From Elmis aenea (Eukaryota > Arthropoda > Insecta > Coleoptera > Elmidae), in contig OX393577.1 in the NCBI GenBank assembly GCA_947652605.1, positions 28,833,466-28,897,465 on the forward strand: a DNA stretch of 64,000 nucleotides, written 5' to 3'. A model generated the notes under the pieces. The model was not told the origin of the DNA and did not search any database. It worked only from the letters and a program-made list of their open reading frames with translations. The number at the start of each line of letters is the position of its first letter. Position 1 is the first letter of the stretch. The position numbers were made by a program, and so were the translations under genes. Shown piece by piece: positions 35,383 to 47,389 of the stretch.

Positions 35383-38300
35383 TTACAAAAACTGTGCAAC
35401 TAATGATGCATTTTTTTGCCAGTTAATCATTTTAAGAGAAAATAATCTAGAACCTTCGATTACCCACACTGACCCAGATTTTCCATTTTGAATTAAATGT
35501 ACTGCAGCTTGTCCACAGGCTGAAGGTTTCTGAAGTTTTGCTTTTTTAATTAAATTTAAAAAATCTTGTCCCATCGCTTCAGTCATTCCTCGTTCAGCAA
35601 TACTTTTTAAAAAATCTGTTTGAGTAAAGCCTGCACAGAGAGTCACAACTCGAACACCAGATCTTCTCAAATGACTAGCGTCACCAAAGCTGCGAGATAA
35701 ACCAACTATAGCATGATGAGACGCACATAATGTGGGAGCTGGAGGTAATGGTTCCAAACCAGTAATTCCTGAGATATTAACAACAACACCACCTTTTCCA
35801 TGTCCTTCCTTTCCAACATAACGGTAGGCAAGAAGTGTCCCACGAACAGTTCCTACCTAGAAGAAAGGACATAATACACTGTACAGGGTGGACCAAATTC
35901 GAATGTTTTACGGTTTATCTCGGTTACCGTAATAGATAACGAAAATATGATTTTGGTCTCTTGGGCTATTTTTTTGAGAAAATAACGCCTATGCAATCAG
36001 ATTTTTTCTATCGGATTCCATTTTGGCATTACAGAGGAAAATGAAATTTCATCATTTTTGAAAATTTGCTGTAACTTCTTTATTTATTAAATTAGAACAA
36101 AATGTTATAAAGGGTTTTTATACAGATTTGTATGCTTAATTTAAAAACAAAAGTAGCTTTTTCTTAGCCTCCTTGACTTTCGAGATATGGAGTAAACTTA
36201 CATTTTTTTAAATGGAAACCCTAGTTCGCCATGATTTTTTGTGAAAGAGTATTTTTTTAGCTTTTCAAAAATATATAGTTTTATATATTTTTTGCAAAAA
36301 AGAACCAAGATATGGCCAATTTTGTAAAAATTCGATCATCAAAGTTTGCCATGATTTCGTCAACATAGTGATGTTTGCAATTATTAAACAACTAAACGTC
36401 ATTGCCAAATAAATTCTGAAACAACCGCTACGTTTTTATCACTTACAAAGTAATATTCTAACATATTAAACTTTTCAAAGAGTGCAAAATTAGCCATGTT
36501 CACAATACCACAATAACAGTTATAAAATACAAAAGAATACACGGATTTGCTTAAAAGTTAAAAAAATTACTTCGAAATGACGTTTAGTTGTTTAATAATT
36601 GCAAACATCACTTGTTTACGAAATCATGGCTAACTTTGATGATCGAATTTTTACAAAATTGGCCATATCTTGGCTATTTTTTGCAACAAATATGTAAAAC
36701 TATATATTTTTGAAAAGCTAAAAAAATACTCTTTCACATAAAGGCATGGCCAACTAGGGTTTCCATTTAAAAAAATGTAAGTTTACTCCATATCTCAAAA
36801 GTCAAGGAGGCTAAGAAAAAAATACTTTTGTTTTTAAATTAAGCATAAAAATCTGTATAAAAAACCTTTATAACATTTTGTTCTAATTTAATAAATAAAG
36901 AAGTTTCAGCAAATTTTCAAAAATGATGAAATTTCATTTTTCGTCTGTAGTGCCAAAATGGAATCCGATAGAAAAAATCTGATTGCTTAGGCCAGTGGTT
37001 TCCAACCTTTTTGTACCTACGCCCCCCTTTTTCATAAAAAAAAAATTGCGTCCCCTAACTTTTCGTAACAATCTAATTTCATACTTTAATAATTATTTAA
37101 TGGGCTACAAAACAAATATACCATATTCTGTAAAAACAAAGTTATTTTTGTTTGTTTGTATTCAAAAATAATATTTTGGCAACAGCTGCGAGCCCCCCTT
37201 GCAATAGCCTCGCGCCCCCCTAGGGGGGCGCGCCCCACAAGTTGGAAACCACTGGCTTAGGCGTTATTTTCGCAAAAAAATTACCCAAGAGACCGAAATC
37301 AGATTTTCGCTATCTATTACGGTAACCGAGATACCGGTAAAACATTCGAATTTGGTCCACCCTGTACAGAGTTTCCCAATCTGCATAAGATTTTATGACT
37401 ACTTTTGTTACTATTAGGTACTATCAAGTTATTTAAAGGTTAAAAGTTGCACAGTTTTAACCTTTTCAGTGCTCTGCAGGAGTATACTCGCCAAACTTTT
37501 ACGCGGCCCGAAATGCTCAAGACGAGTTAACTCGCCCGAACGTTACCGCATTTGAAAGTTATGCGCACTGCAGGCACAGGCCGTTTAAAAGATGCACACC
37601 GAAGAGGTTAAAAGTTTATTTTATAATTTTGCTTGATATTTAATGTCAGTAACTTTAAAATTTATAACCAAAAAATTTTTAATTTAGACATTTTTTTTAA
37701 ATCTACCAGTACTTCTTGATATGAAGAATAAATAACCAATAAAAGATTTGTACCTAATTTTTTTTTTTTTTAATTTTCATGTTCAATTTTTATCTTGTCA
37801 GACTAACATTGCTTAACAGTTTCTATGATGTATGTAAATAACAAAGTAGTTTTTTCATACAGCGCCATTTTTGTTTTATGAAGTATTTGTTTTCGTAATT
37901 AATAAATTATGCCATTTGTACAAGGGCATCTCTTCCAGGATCCCGTATCATTTTAACCTATTTTATATTTCCCGGGAAGAACTTATTGTCCCGGGATATT
38001 TAAAAAATGTTATTTTTTGTTATTTTATGTTAGGATCTTTGTACTATTATCATAGCTTACCAGAATTTATTATTAATATCTTAACTAACATTTATTTATG
38101 GAATAACTTTATTCTTATTTCAAAATAGTTTTTCTGCTTTAGAATAACGAATTATGTACACCCGTAGTATGTGTAAAGACGCCCGGTCTCTATGACAAAG
38201 TTTATGTAATCAAAATACGTTAACAGTTATATTTTTGTATACCCTGGTAATGCAAAGCAAAATAACTTATAAATGAAATTTTATTAATAAAAACCATTTC

Positions 38301-41300
38301 TCTCTGCTGCTAGAAGCTAGATGCACCCACATCAATAGCGACTGAGAAAGCATTTTATCCGGCGACCTTTCTGTTAATAAATTAAGAATAAGACTAAGTG
38401 ACCGAAGCATAGATCACCTTTGTATTCTTAAATCATATTACAAAAATTCATTGTAAAAATTGTGTTCATTAAAATAAAATTGCAATTGAAAGGTAATATT
38501 TTTTAAAATGTACCTACCTATGTTTCTCTTATCGATATTATTTTATTATTAATAATAATCATGGAGTAAAATGTATTTACTATATAATTTGGAGTTGTTT
38601 TTAAGTAATAAACTGCTCCCTTCCTTTTTCAGGTTATTTATTTAAAATATTGACATATTTTATTACTTTCCGGGATCCCAGGAAGTAGACCAGTTCTTCC
38701 CAGAATTCCGGGACAAGCAAAAATGTCAAATATGAGAAACCCTAATTTGCACGAAAGAACTAAACAATAAAATAACATAAAACAATTAAAGAAATATATT
38801 TAAACAAACAACTTTAACAGATTGGATTATTTGAATCCTTCCTTTAACAAACAAATAAAAGTTAGCACTGATTCAAATAAAAGTAGTATAATTAAATGCA
38901 ACTTTACTTTATACGATTTAAGAAGATATTATTTTTTAATGTTTTGTTTATACCGACAGGGTTGGATTTCCCATAAAGCCAATCTAGTGCGCAGTATATA
39001 CAGAAGAAATAATCAAATATTTACAAATTTTTCAGTATTATTGTGAAAAGGCTATATAAAATGCTGTTTTTTCAATATTCATCCGTATATTTACATTAAA
39101 TAAATTGAGTGGTACATTTGCGCTGTCTTGCTCAATCACAGGCAATATTTCATAAGTAGTGTAGTAATGTAGTTTTGAATTAAAAATATAATGTGGTTTA
39201 AAGATTATAAAGATTGTATTAAGTGCTTATTTGTTTCAAAAATAAACTATTACATATTAAATTGAAAATTAATGTATTCAATTTTTTGAGGGGGGGCAGC
39301 ATTATGTGCTTTGGCCTAGGGCTAGGGCGTAGAAATATGTAAATCCGGCCCTGTATACGGGATGTAACTGAGTTCTGGTACACCCTCTTTTTTCTTTAGT
39401 GTTGGTTTTAGATATACGAAATTTTAGACAGATGATATGTGTAAAAAAACTGTAATATTTGAACATTTTGGTTACTTTTATAACCTCAATAATTTTTGGA
39501 CAAAAATTTATTTTTTTATTTAGTGTGCTGTGACCTATGACGTAGCCAAGGCAAGTCCAGGATGTCCGAACCCCAACCTAAATTGATATTTTAAAAATAT
39601 AATTATATTATTCACGATAAATTAAAATAGAAAATTATATTATCTATTTGATTGCGTTTTTTTTTTAATTTTTCGAACTAGGTAATTTCAAAAAAAAAAT
39701 GTCCTTACAAGTATTTAAAATACTCTTAGGTAGATATTTGAAGCTTTTCAACTTTATCAATTATTTTATTTGCTTATTTGCAAATATTTTTTGACAGTAC
39801 ATATTTTTTATTTGAAATACTTTTACAACGTACAATTATTCAATATTATTTGGAAGTGCAAATACTCGAGAAAGTATTTGACTTTCTTTTTCACATACCT
39901 ATAGGTAGTACTTGTATGTCTAAAATGTTATTTGTCTAAAATCAAAACTAAAGAAAAAAGGGGGTTTACCAGAACTCAGTTACACCAGGTGTATTCAATT
40001 ATCAAAAATTATATATTACCGACTCAATAATCAAAACTTTGTATTTACCCAGTCACCCAGTGTTTTAAACATTTAAAAAGAACTGTCGAATTATATTATA
40101 ATCATTTGCTAGAACCACTTCCAGATTTAAAGTGCCTATGGGATTAAAGTTTATTTGCACAAGTCAACTATGTTAAATCAGCGATTTCCAAACTTATTTT
40201 TTCGCGGCACTTCAACACTTTTTTATTTAAATTGCGGAACGCTAACCGTACCTTATGTATATTTCATAAACCCCCTAATTTTAATAAAACATTTAATATA
40301 TATCTCGCGTTTGCTTTATTTAGGACTTGGGAGTGTGATTTCAATGCTGTACAAATAAGCAAAACAACACCAACAGCCACGCGAAACTACAGATTTTTTT
40401 TTTCGTGAAACCTCTGGGTTCCGCGGTACCACTTTTGGAAGTGCTGTATTAAATTTAACTAAAACCTTAACAAAGTAACTATTATTGTCATTTAAAAAGT
40501 TGCAAGTTTATTCTACATCTCGGCAGCAAGTCAACAACATTATATACAGGGTGTTTCTTAAATATTGCGAAAAAATTCAGGAGGTGATTCCTTATCGAAA
40601 ATTAAGGGGGGACTTTTATATAAAATTGTTTCCTTAGACATCTCCTTTCGGGTTACACCCCCCCAAAGGGAAGCGGTAAAATTAGGTTTTTCTCAAATTT
40701 GGATATAGGTATGTAGGAGAATGATATTTGGTAGATGTTTTATGCTTATTAAAAGGTTTCCCATAGTAATATTTTCAATCATCTCTCACCTTCACAGGGT
40801 ACTGAAAAGTTGTTGATTTTTTAATCAGAACTTTTTGGTGGGTTGAAATTTTGCAATTAAAAAATAATAATTTTGTAAGCTTGATTTATTTAGAAACTTT
40901 TTTTATTTATTAGTTTTTCCTGAAAACCTACAGTTTTTAGTAAAAAATAAAATAACTAAACATGCACCATTAAATAAATATTCCATTAGAAAACGATTTG
41001 GCCAATTAAAGAGAATATTTACAAAATAAATCGCCGAGATACGATAATAAATAAGGAAGTTTTACGCATAACAGAAATTTAAGTACGAATATTTTTCAAA
41101 TTTCATAAAATTACGTTTTTCTTTATTTTGGTGACACGGCACTGCTTCGAGCATCTAAAATTTGGATGCGAAGGATGATTCTGCTATAGAAACCCTCAAT
41201 TAAATATGCATATTGTTAAGTTGCATAAAATCCATATAAATATAGGAAACCAGACTACCGCGATATTTTTTAAGTTTTCCCAAAGGAAGCGGAAATGCTC

Positions 41301-42081
41301 ACCAAATTGAAAATTCATGTGGAGAATCTTATGTAGATTTTGATTCTATACAAATTTTATATTTAAACTTTTGTCGTAAAACAATCAAGAGAGCCAATAT
41401 TTACAACTATTTGATTTCGCATGGTAAAGTCCTATGTACGATAGTCTCAGTCGACACCCTGTATCTAAAAGATTGTAACAACCAATTTATTCTGATATTG
41501 AAGGAAACATAGCTAAGAGTTACACTCTTTTAAAACTTGCAATGGTAATGATAAACGATCTTACTAAATAAAAGAAATTTACAAACCACATTAGTCACGA
41601 TTTCCCTTTCCCATTGTGATCCATCACACATACCTGCTGCATTTACTACGATATCAATTCTTTTATACGCTTCTTTTATGGCTTTAAACGCTCCTAAAAA
41701 AGAAATCATATATATACAAATGAAAATACTGCTTTAATCGCTATCGTAAAGCAATTGGCATAAACGCAGTTTAAAAATTGTTCTACGAACATCGTACGTT
41801 TTAATCAAATCTCATTAATTATTCGACTTAATAATAGTTCCTCCGCAGTTTATTTTATTACCTTCAAATGCAACCATACAGTTAACACTACAATTTAAAA
41901 ACATTGCTCTATCTCTTCCATGAGCCATATTCAGGACATTAACAGCTTCCTTTCCTTTACATCCATCGATTCCTGTGATGGCTACGTTTTTTGCACCACT
42001 ACATAGGAGTTGGTTTGCTATCGCAAAACCTATTCCAGAACTTCCTCCAGTTACAACAGCAATTTTGCAACCTATGTCCAT
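35383..42081 (-). CDS. Short-chain dehydrogenase SDR-A (15-PGDH-like), probable pseudoenzyme
   Basis: Exons (minus) 42081-41862, 41693-41587 and 35856-35383; phases 1 and 0 agree at the two introns, giving 266 aa. A Rossmann fold starts at residue 5; the NAD-binding TGGSSGIG (residues 11-18) and the NAAG motif are intact. The rest resembles insect 15-hydroxyprostaglandin dehydrogenase-like SDRs, which oxidise or reduce small alcohols and ketones in the cytosol. The catalytic Ser is at about 138 (VNISGI), but the YxxxK box reads L-C-A-S-H (152-156): Tyr is Leu and Lys is His. The frame is otherwise open and well conserved, so it may bind cofactor without usual catalysis. It is a tandem paralogue of SDR-B. 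The 5.7-kb second intron holds a foldback, a piggyBac-type MITE and hAT MITEs. Confidence 0.85.
36399..36497 (-). pseudogene. 33-codon transposase N-terminal stub in foldback loop
   Basis: Same frame, same length and near-identical residues as 10610-10708 (MLEYYFVSDKNVAVVSEF). Two separate copies keep the frame open, which may reflect young age rather than function. Confidence 0.5.
36993..37254. mobile_element. hAT MITE inside a foldback arm, duplication GCTTAGGC
   Basis: CAGTGGTTTCCAACC at the left, GGTTGGAAACCACTG-type right end (TTGGAAACCACTG), exact duplication GCTTAGGC at 36985-36992 and 37255-37262. The other arm of the foldback has the unduplicated site near 35985-36000. Confidence 0.92.
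37461..37607. mobile_element. piggyBac-type MITE, 147 bp, TTAA flanked
   Basis: TTAA at 37457-37460 and 37608-37611. Ends CCTTTTCAGTGC and GCACACCGAAGAGG are imperfect inverted repeats. GC-rich interior with GAGTATACTCG and GACGAGTTAACTCG hairpins. In SDR-A intron 2. Confidence 0.75.
37612..38956. other. SDR-A intron 2 sequence with CCCGGGA-type hAT scraps
   Basis: Blocks at about 37930-38010 (TTCCCGGGAAGAACTTATTG, TCCCGGGATATTT) and 38668-38750 (complementary TCCGGGATCCCAGGAAG, AGTTCTTCCCAGAATTCCGG) may be the two ends of one hAT-like element of about 820 bp. Boundaries could not be fixed. Confidence 0.4.
38957..39353. mobile_element. hAT-type element, CAGGGTTGGATTT / AAATCCGGCCCTG ends
   Basis: 397 bp with related inverted ends. 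Flanks TATACCGA and TATACGGG share 6 of 8 bases, so the duplication has decayed or the boundary is slightly off. Non-coding. Confidence 0.55.
39356..39991. mobile_element. Inverted-repeat element with TGTAACTGAGTTCTGG arms
   Basis: Left arm TGTAACTGAGTTCTGGTACA then CCCTCTTTTTTCTTTAGT, right arm its complement. TA lies beside both ends. The interior is AT-rich without coding. Confidence 0.7.
40179..40446. mobile_element. hAT MITE with duplication TRTTAAAT
   Basis: CAGCGATTTCCAAAC at the left, TTTTGGAAGTGCTG at the right, flanked by TGTTAAAT and TATTAAAT (one mismatch). 268 bp, in SDR-A intron 2. Confidence 0.78.
40551..41462. mobile_element. CAGGGTGTTTC element, not palindromic
   Basis: Begins CAGGGTGTTTCTTAAATATTG, ends AGTCGACACCCTG, with TA on both sides. 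Unlike the others, its interior shows no inverted arms, so it may be an internally deleted standard element of the same transposon group. No transposase was seen. Confidence 0.6.
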
Positions 42082-43144
42082 GTGATTATACTTTAAATCA
42101 CTGTAAATAGAAACCAAGTAACGCTATCAAGCCATTCATTTGCATTTTTTTAACTTACCAACTTTTGTCATTGAACTGACTCGTTGTTTCTTGTACTTTA
42201 TTAGACTTATGAAATTTTCTAGCAAATATGCCATTTTGGAGTCTTCAAAAAATAAAAAATTAATTTAATCACAAACCGTAAAATAGGAACTTACATCTTA
42301 AGAACTTTTTGTTTGTTGCATGGAATTACTCGATAAAAAACTGGCGAATACATTATCAATTTTGAATTAAAACCTAATATTATTTGATTTACATGTTGAT
42401 TTTTGACACTTATTTTGATTGTTCGAGTATTTTCAGGGACTACTGGATTTAACAAAAATATTTTGTACGAATTTATATTTAAAAAAGCTACATAACTTAA
42501 GTACAATGTAAATTCACAGCAGTTTTACCTACTACCTAGCGTCCAATTATAAATAACATTTTTTGATAAACGATTTTCACCATATAATAAATTAAGTTAA
42601 CATCAACAAATTATTGGGAAACTCTTTATTTTTATATCAATATTTATAATGCCCAGAGAACATTAACGATGCATAAAAGCTAATTAATCCAAAATCTAAA
42701 AATCAATACTTTTGCAAAGCTTAGTTACCTATATAAAATTTAAAGTGGTATACGAATTGTGGTATTTTATCCTTATTCATTTTTTGGCATTTAAGAACTG
42801 CGTTTATATCACATTAATTGTTTTTGCAAAATAACAAATAATAAATATATTCAATCATATTTAATGGTAGTTGGTAGATAGATAATACCATACGTACTCG
42901 TATAAACTCTAGAAATCATTATTACAACTCAGTTCTTACTATACAGAAATACAAATTTTTTCAAAAAAAGATTAAAAGATTAAATGTGTATACCCAAAAC
43001 GGTAAAACAAGAAACAAGTCTTAGTTGAATTAGATTTTTTTAAAGTTTTTAATGAGTTTATAATGAATCACTTACATACACACCGAGACTGTCTGAAAAA
43101 CAATCGAACTTTTTCAATCTTAAATTAACTTAAAAAACTGCATT
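42082..43144. other. Spacer upstream of SDR-A
   Basis: AT-rich and without recognised repeats. A minus-strand frame at 42291-42506 is open but matches nothing known. The SDR-A promoter must lie here. Confidence 0.4.
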
Positions 43145-43473
43145 TCATTTATTTAAAGTACATTTAATATCCATACTTTTGACGCTATCGAGCAATGGGT
43201 TGATCGGTGGATGAATTTGTGGAGACTCGATTGGGATCGCCTCTAGTAGCACTTTTTCAAAGGTGTGGCCGTTTTCGTCTAAAAATACGGAATAAACAAA
43301 TATTCTCGTATTGCTTACGTATCAATACTATTATTTCAGTAAACATTTTGTCGTGTTAAAAGCAAAATTTTACATTCGCCTTTGCACGATGTTTATTTTT
43401 GCCGCGGAGCTGAAGTACTCTCACTTCGACCACTACAACTCAGATCCAAAGAATTTGTTTCAGTTGTGTAATG
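43145..43473 (-). CDS. Two candidate 3' exons of an unidentified minus-strand gene
   Basis: Exon 43473-43425 (49 bp, TETNSLDLSCSGR) and exon 43278-43145 (134 bp, DENGHTFEKVLLEAIPIESP, then Q-I-H-P-P-I-N-P-L-L-D, ending in a stop). A tag|CAT acceptor, a GTGAGA donor and a TTTTTAG acceptor bound them, and phase 1 matches across the intron, giving 60 residues. Composition is protein-like and not repeat-derived. No family was recognised, and upstream exons were not found before SDR-B. It could be the end of a gene whose other exons lie outside the window, or chance. An antisense frame at 43389-43490 is the shadow. Confidence 0.35.
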
Positions 43474-44027
43474 CTACACAAAGGTTATAAACAAACACAT
43501 TCGCCGATAGATAACGCTAACACATTTTTTTTTAAGTTCGGTTATTTACAGACACTCTGCATGTACCTAATATTTACAATATTGTTCCATAGATAAAAGG
43601 ATAAAACATTCGTCAAAAATACCTTAGGTGAATCCATATGGCACACCTATGCATAATCTTATTTTATAACAGGATTATCTCTTAAAAACTCCAACTACCA
43701 GCATCCAACATCTAAACCATAGTTCTCAAATTCAACAACTTATTACGTCTGTTTTTCATAATTTTTTTATACTACAAAGTATTCGAAATTATATATTCTA
43801 AATGTACAACAATTTTGCATTTTATATTAAGTAGAACAAATCGAACAAACAGTTATCATTACTAAAATTATTTACTCGTCACAGAGAGTAGATAGCTTAC
43901 ATGGTTCGCTCGGACAAACACATGACATAAATGCAGTATTAAGCAGATTTTTTATATTTTAATGATTTACAGCTGCAGGATGCGTTTAATGAAATATGAA
44001 GTAATCACTGATTCGGATTTTGTGGAG
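43474..44027. other. Spacer, nothing recognised
   Basis: AT-rich, no repeats or coding frames identified between the candidate orphan exons and the last exon of SDR-B. Confidence 0.4.
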
Positions 44028-47000
44028 TTACATGAACAGGGAAATTTGTTTCGGATGTTGAGAATTATCGACCAGCCAACTTGTCCCGCTTGGTGCTTTT
44101 TTTATTATTTCAATTAGTGATTTCGCCAAATAAGCAGGTCTGAAATATAAATAATAGTATTTAGAAGGGCGTGTGATATATCATAAAAGAAACTGAATGT
44201 AAAATACATATGGTGCAATCAGGGCCGTTTTAAGACTTAGGGTATATTTCATTTGAAGATATTATTTGGTAATTTGAGCATAAAAAATTTCGCAAAGTGA
44301 ACATCACTTAAGTTTCCTATTTGATTTTTAATTTGTTAAAAATAAATTCTTTAATTTGTAATTATTTTCTTACTTTTCAGTAGCTGGTATAATTGTACAA
44401 TTAGACATCTATTAATTTAGATTTTGCAGTTTTATTTTTGTATGCTCTTGAAAGCTCGTAAGTCCTAGGCAGAACCGGTCATCTGTATATCAGCGTGCAA
44501 CTACTTTCTTGATGCTCCCTAAATTATGTATTTTTTATCAAATTAAAATAAGTAGGGGTTTTGCGTGTCCCAAAATTGTTTAAATACGTGCCACTTTGGG
44601 GTCCCCCAAATCAAGACCAGCACTTGACCAGCCCAAGTCCTAGCACTGAACCGATTGTGCTTAATGGATAAAACGACCCTAGGTGCAATAAAAGCAAAAA
44701 ACACATAATTATTGACAAAGAATATTTTTATAATTAGATTAAATGAATCAGGACGAGGACCTACTTACTTTAACGGAGCAGTATTCGTAGTGTCCATTTG
44801 CCATGCTTGTTCGTATTCACCGCTAAGTAATCGTTTGCGAGGATCTGCTGCAAGTGCTGATTCTGTGGGTGATGGACAAATCGCCAGAACTTTCACTCCT
44901 GTAAGATTTACATGGTACTGGTCTCCATAACAGCGAGTAAGGGCTGCGACGGCGTGCTTAGTCGCGGTAAAAACTGGAAGAGAAACCATTGGATGTGCAC
45001 TGCTGCAAGAACCTGCGTTTACAACAACGCCTCCACGGCCACCACGATCTCGTCCAAGAAAACGGAACGCTAGTAGAAGACCACGAATTACTCCATTCTG
45101 TAAATTAAACGAAATTTAATGTTTAGAAAATTACGCACTTGTATTTTCATAATATTCAGTGGCGGATTTACAATAAGGCTAAGTAAGATAAAGCCTACGG
45201 CGGAAAATTTTCGACCGTGAGAAATTTACGAAGCTGCGGCGATGCGGCTAAATTTTTTGGATTCAGTTGGATTGGACAACGTCAAAAGCATGTGTGACGG
45301 TCACGTCATTCTTGACAGTTTAAAAATATGACATTTGACGTTGATGATCTAAATTCTCTTCTAAGGTTTGTAGTAATTCGCATCAGATTGTTAAACATTG
45401 GTGTCTGCACGCGTAATTAGCAAAAATCACGCTTTGTAACATAACATCAACAATTTTCATGCAGGTTTTGTTAATAATCCTAGTTTTATCTAATTTTCTG
45501 TGACTGCTACCAACTGACTAAGTAGGTACACCTTTAAAAGAGAGAAATACATTTTCGTTTTATTTCATCTACTTCAATTGCCACTCATTATGTAGGTAGG
45601 GAATACGCAATGTAGGTGTTTATACATATATGATATTTACGAACATTGTTATCCCGTGGGAAATCATCCATAGAAATCATCGTCTCGCTTAAAACGGGAC
45701 GATGATCTCCCGCTAGATAATAGTTTGGAAATTAAGGTGAAGAGGAAAGTGGAAAAACCAAGAAGAAAACTTGTAAAACCTGTAAAATTTTCTTTCTTGT
45801 TAATTTTAGAGAATGCCGTTTTCTACCGTCCTTTTTTATTTTAACAATAAAGTCTGTTAACCAGAAAATATTTATTTTCATTTTCATTAAAAATGTGCGT
45901 AAAAATACCCGGGTATCCGGTAAACCAGGTAGCTCGGAGAAATCTTACTCAAATACTCAGGTACCAAAAAATCGAGTAATTTGGAAGTACTAGGCAATGG
46001 ACGGTGCGACGCGCCTCAGTAGAGGCTCAAAAAGCGCGAATATTCCTGAAAAGATGAATTTGTAATAATCGCTAGGGGTGTCAAATTAACAATCTTAGTT
46101 ACGCTTCTGGTTATGTTTAAGAGACTAGGCGACAAAATATCTCAGCCTACAGGCAGCAAAATCGTAAATCCGCCACTGATAATATTACCAAATTTACGTC
46201 TACTTCTAATTCCCAAAGTCTGTCGTTCATAACCGAGGCATTATTTATAACAATATCTACACCACCTAATTTAGATATTGTCGTCTGGAAAGCCTCTGAA
46301 ACGGAAACATTAATTAAATTGCTGATATTAAAACCATATATGTAGTAATTGTTCAATTTTACCCATAAACCTACACAAAAAATCTGAAACGGAAATAACT
46401 ATGGTATTCTTTTTTATTGCGCCTCTTTTAAAAACATGCAATATCGCCGTGTCAAGCCTCAAATTTGAAACATCCGGTATAATGTTTACTTGTTTAGTAC
46501 TACAATATCTATCATTCACATAACACATGTATAATACGTAAATAAGTGGAGCATTTGTTTCATAAATAAAAGACGAACAAAAGTTTCTTTGTACTAATAC
46601 CGTACACAATTTTAAAATATGTAATCAAGTTTCCGGTGTAAAACTTAGCGGTCTTCTAAAAAATATGCAAGCCATATTATTTTACAAACGCATTAGCGGT
46701 TGTTTGGCAAACAAAATTATTTTAAGCAAAAACTAAAATGTATCCAATTTATAAATATAATTTTACAGATGTTGGTTGCTTGTTGCAAATAAATTATTAA
46801 GTAGATTTATCACAACACAGACTTACCTTCAAACTGTGGATAATCTGTTACGTCACATGGGCAAAACACTACTTTATTTTTAAATTCTTTTGAAAGACTA
46901 TGTAAAAGATCTTCTCCAGCGTCTGAATTTATATCACAGATTGAAACCTAAAATACATATTTAATAAATTTCCAAAAGCATATAAATTTGCATAAATACC

Positions 47001-47389
47001 ATTACGGCTTTAATATTTGTAAACGCTGATCGATGCGAGTACAAAAGTATTAACATGTTTACAAGTGTTGATATGTAAACAGAACAACACAATAAAACTA
47101 TTTTAGCAATTATTATAATTTAAATATTTATTCAGACCATTTTTGTGGCATTTATTAATACAAGTCATGCCTATAATTAAGTATGTAAAGTCAAAATTGA
47201 AGGGAGTTCTGAAACTAGTCATTAAGTTTTAGTTGAGGTTTTGAATATTCATATTTATTTCAAATCATGGAGATGTTAAAGTATATTTTGATTTACCTTA
47301 CATCCTTGTCTTACTAATTCTTCACAATAAGCTCTACCATGTCCCGAAGCTCCCCCTGTCACCAAAGCAACCTTTCCATTCAAATCCAT
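44028..47389 (-). CDS. Short-chain dehydrogenase SDR-B (15-PGDH-like), Tyr replaced by Phe
   Basis: Exons (minus) 47389-47297, 46947-46827, 46295-46189, 45097-44769 and 44139-44028; phases 0, 1, 0 and 2 agree, giving 253 aa, the normal classical SDR length. NAD-binding TGGASGHG at about residues 11-18 (the usual Ile is His). NNAG is NNAS. Catalytic Ser at about 137 (NAGSCSS). The YxxxK box reads F-T-A-T-K (150-154), so the catalytic Tyr is Phe while Lys is kept. The nearest family is insect 15-hydroxyprostaglandin dehydrogenase-like enzymes. It is a paralogue of SDR-A with shared intron phases. Intron 3 holds a 1-kb hAT element starting 10 bp after the donor; intron 4 holds a hAT MITE. It starts 605 bp from KLHL10 on the opposite strand. 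Confidence 0.88.
44220..44681. mobile_element. hAT MITE with duplication GGTGCAAT
   Basis: CAGGGCCGTTTTAAGACTTAG at the left, AAAACGACCCTA at the right (last base G to A), exact GGTGCAAT at 44212-44219 and 44682-44689. 462 bp, in SDR-B intron 4. Confidence 0.88.
45157..46178. mobile_element. hAT-type element, 1022 bp, duplication ATAATATT, at a splice donor
   Basis: CAGTGGCGGATTTAC at the left, GTAAATCCGCCACTG at the right, exact ATAATATT at 45149-45156 and 46179-46186. No transposase frame. The duplicated octamer abuts the GT of the SDR-B exon 3 donor (46187-46188, minus strand). Confidence 0.93.

Larger units (their letters stand above)
35886..37365. mobile_element. CAGGGTG foldback (family B), complete
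   Basis: TA-flanked; CAGGGTGGACCAAATTCGAA at the left, complement at the right. Arms are about 600 bp. The loop (about 36370-36610) holds a 33-codon stub ORF on the minus strand. A hAT MITE is inserted in the right arm (36993-37254); the intact left arm shows the empty site. Lies in intron 2 of SDR-A. Confidence 0.9.

Noticed and set aside
43389..43490. 33-codon + strand ORF
   Set aside because: Antisense to the better-supported candidate exon on the minus strand.
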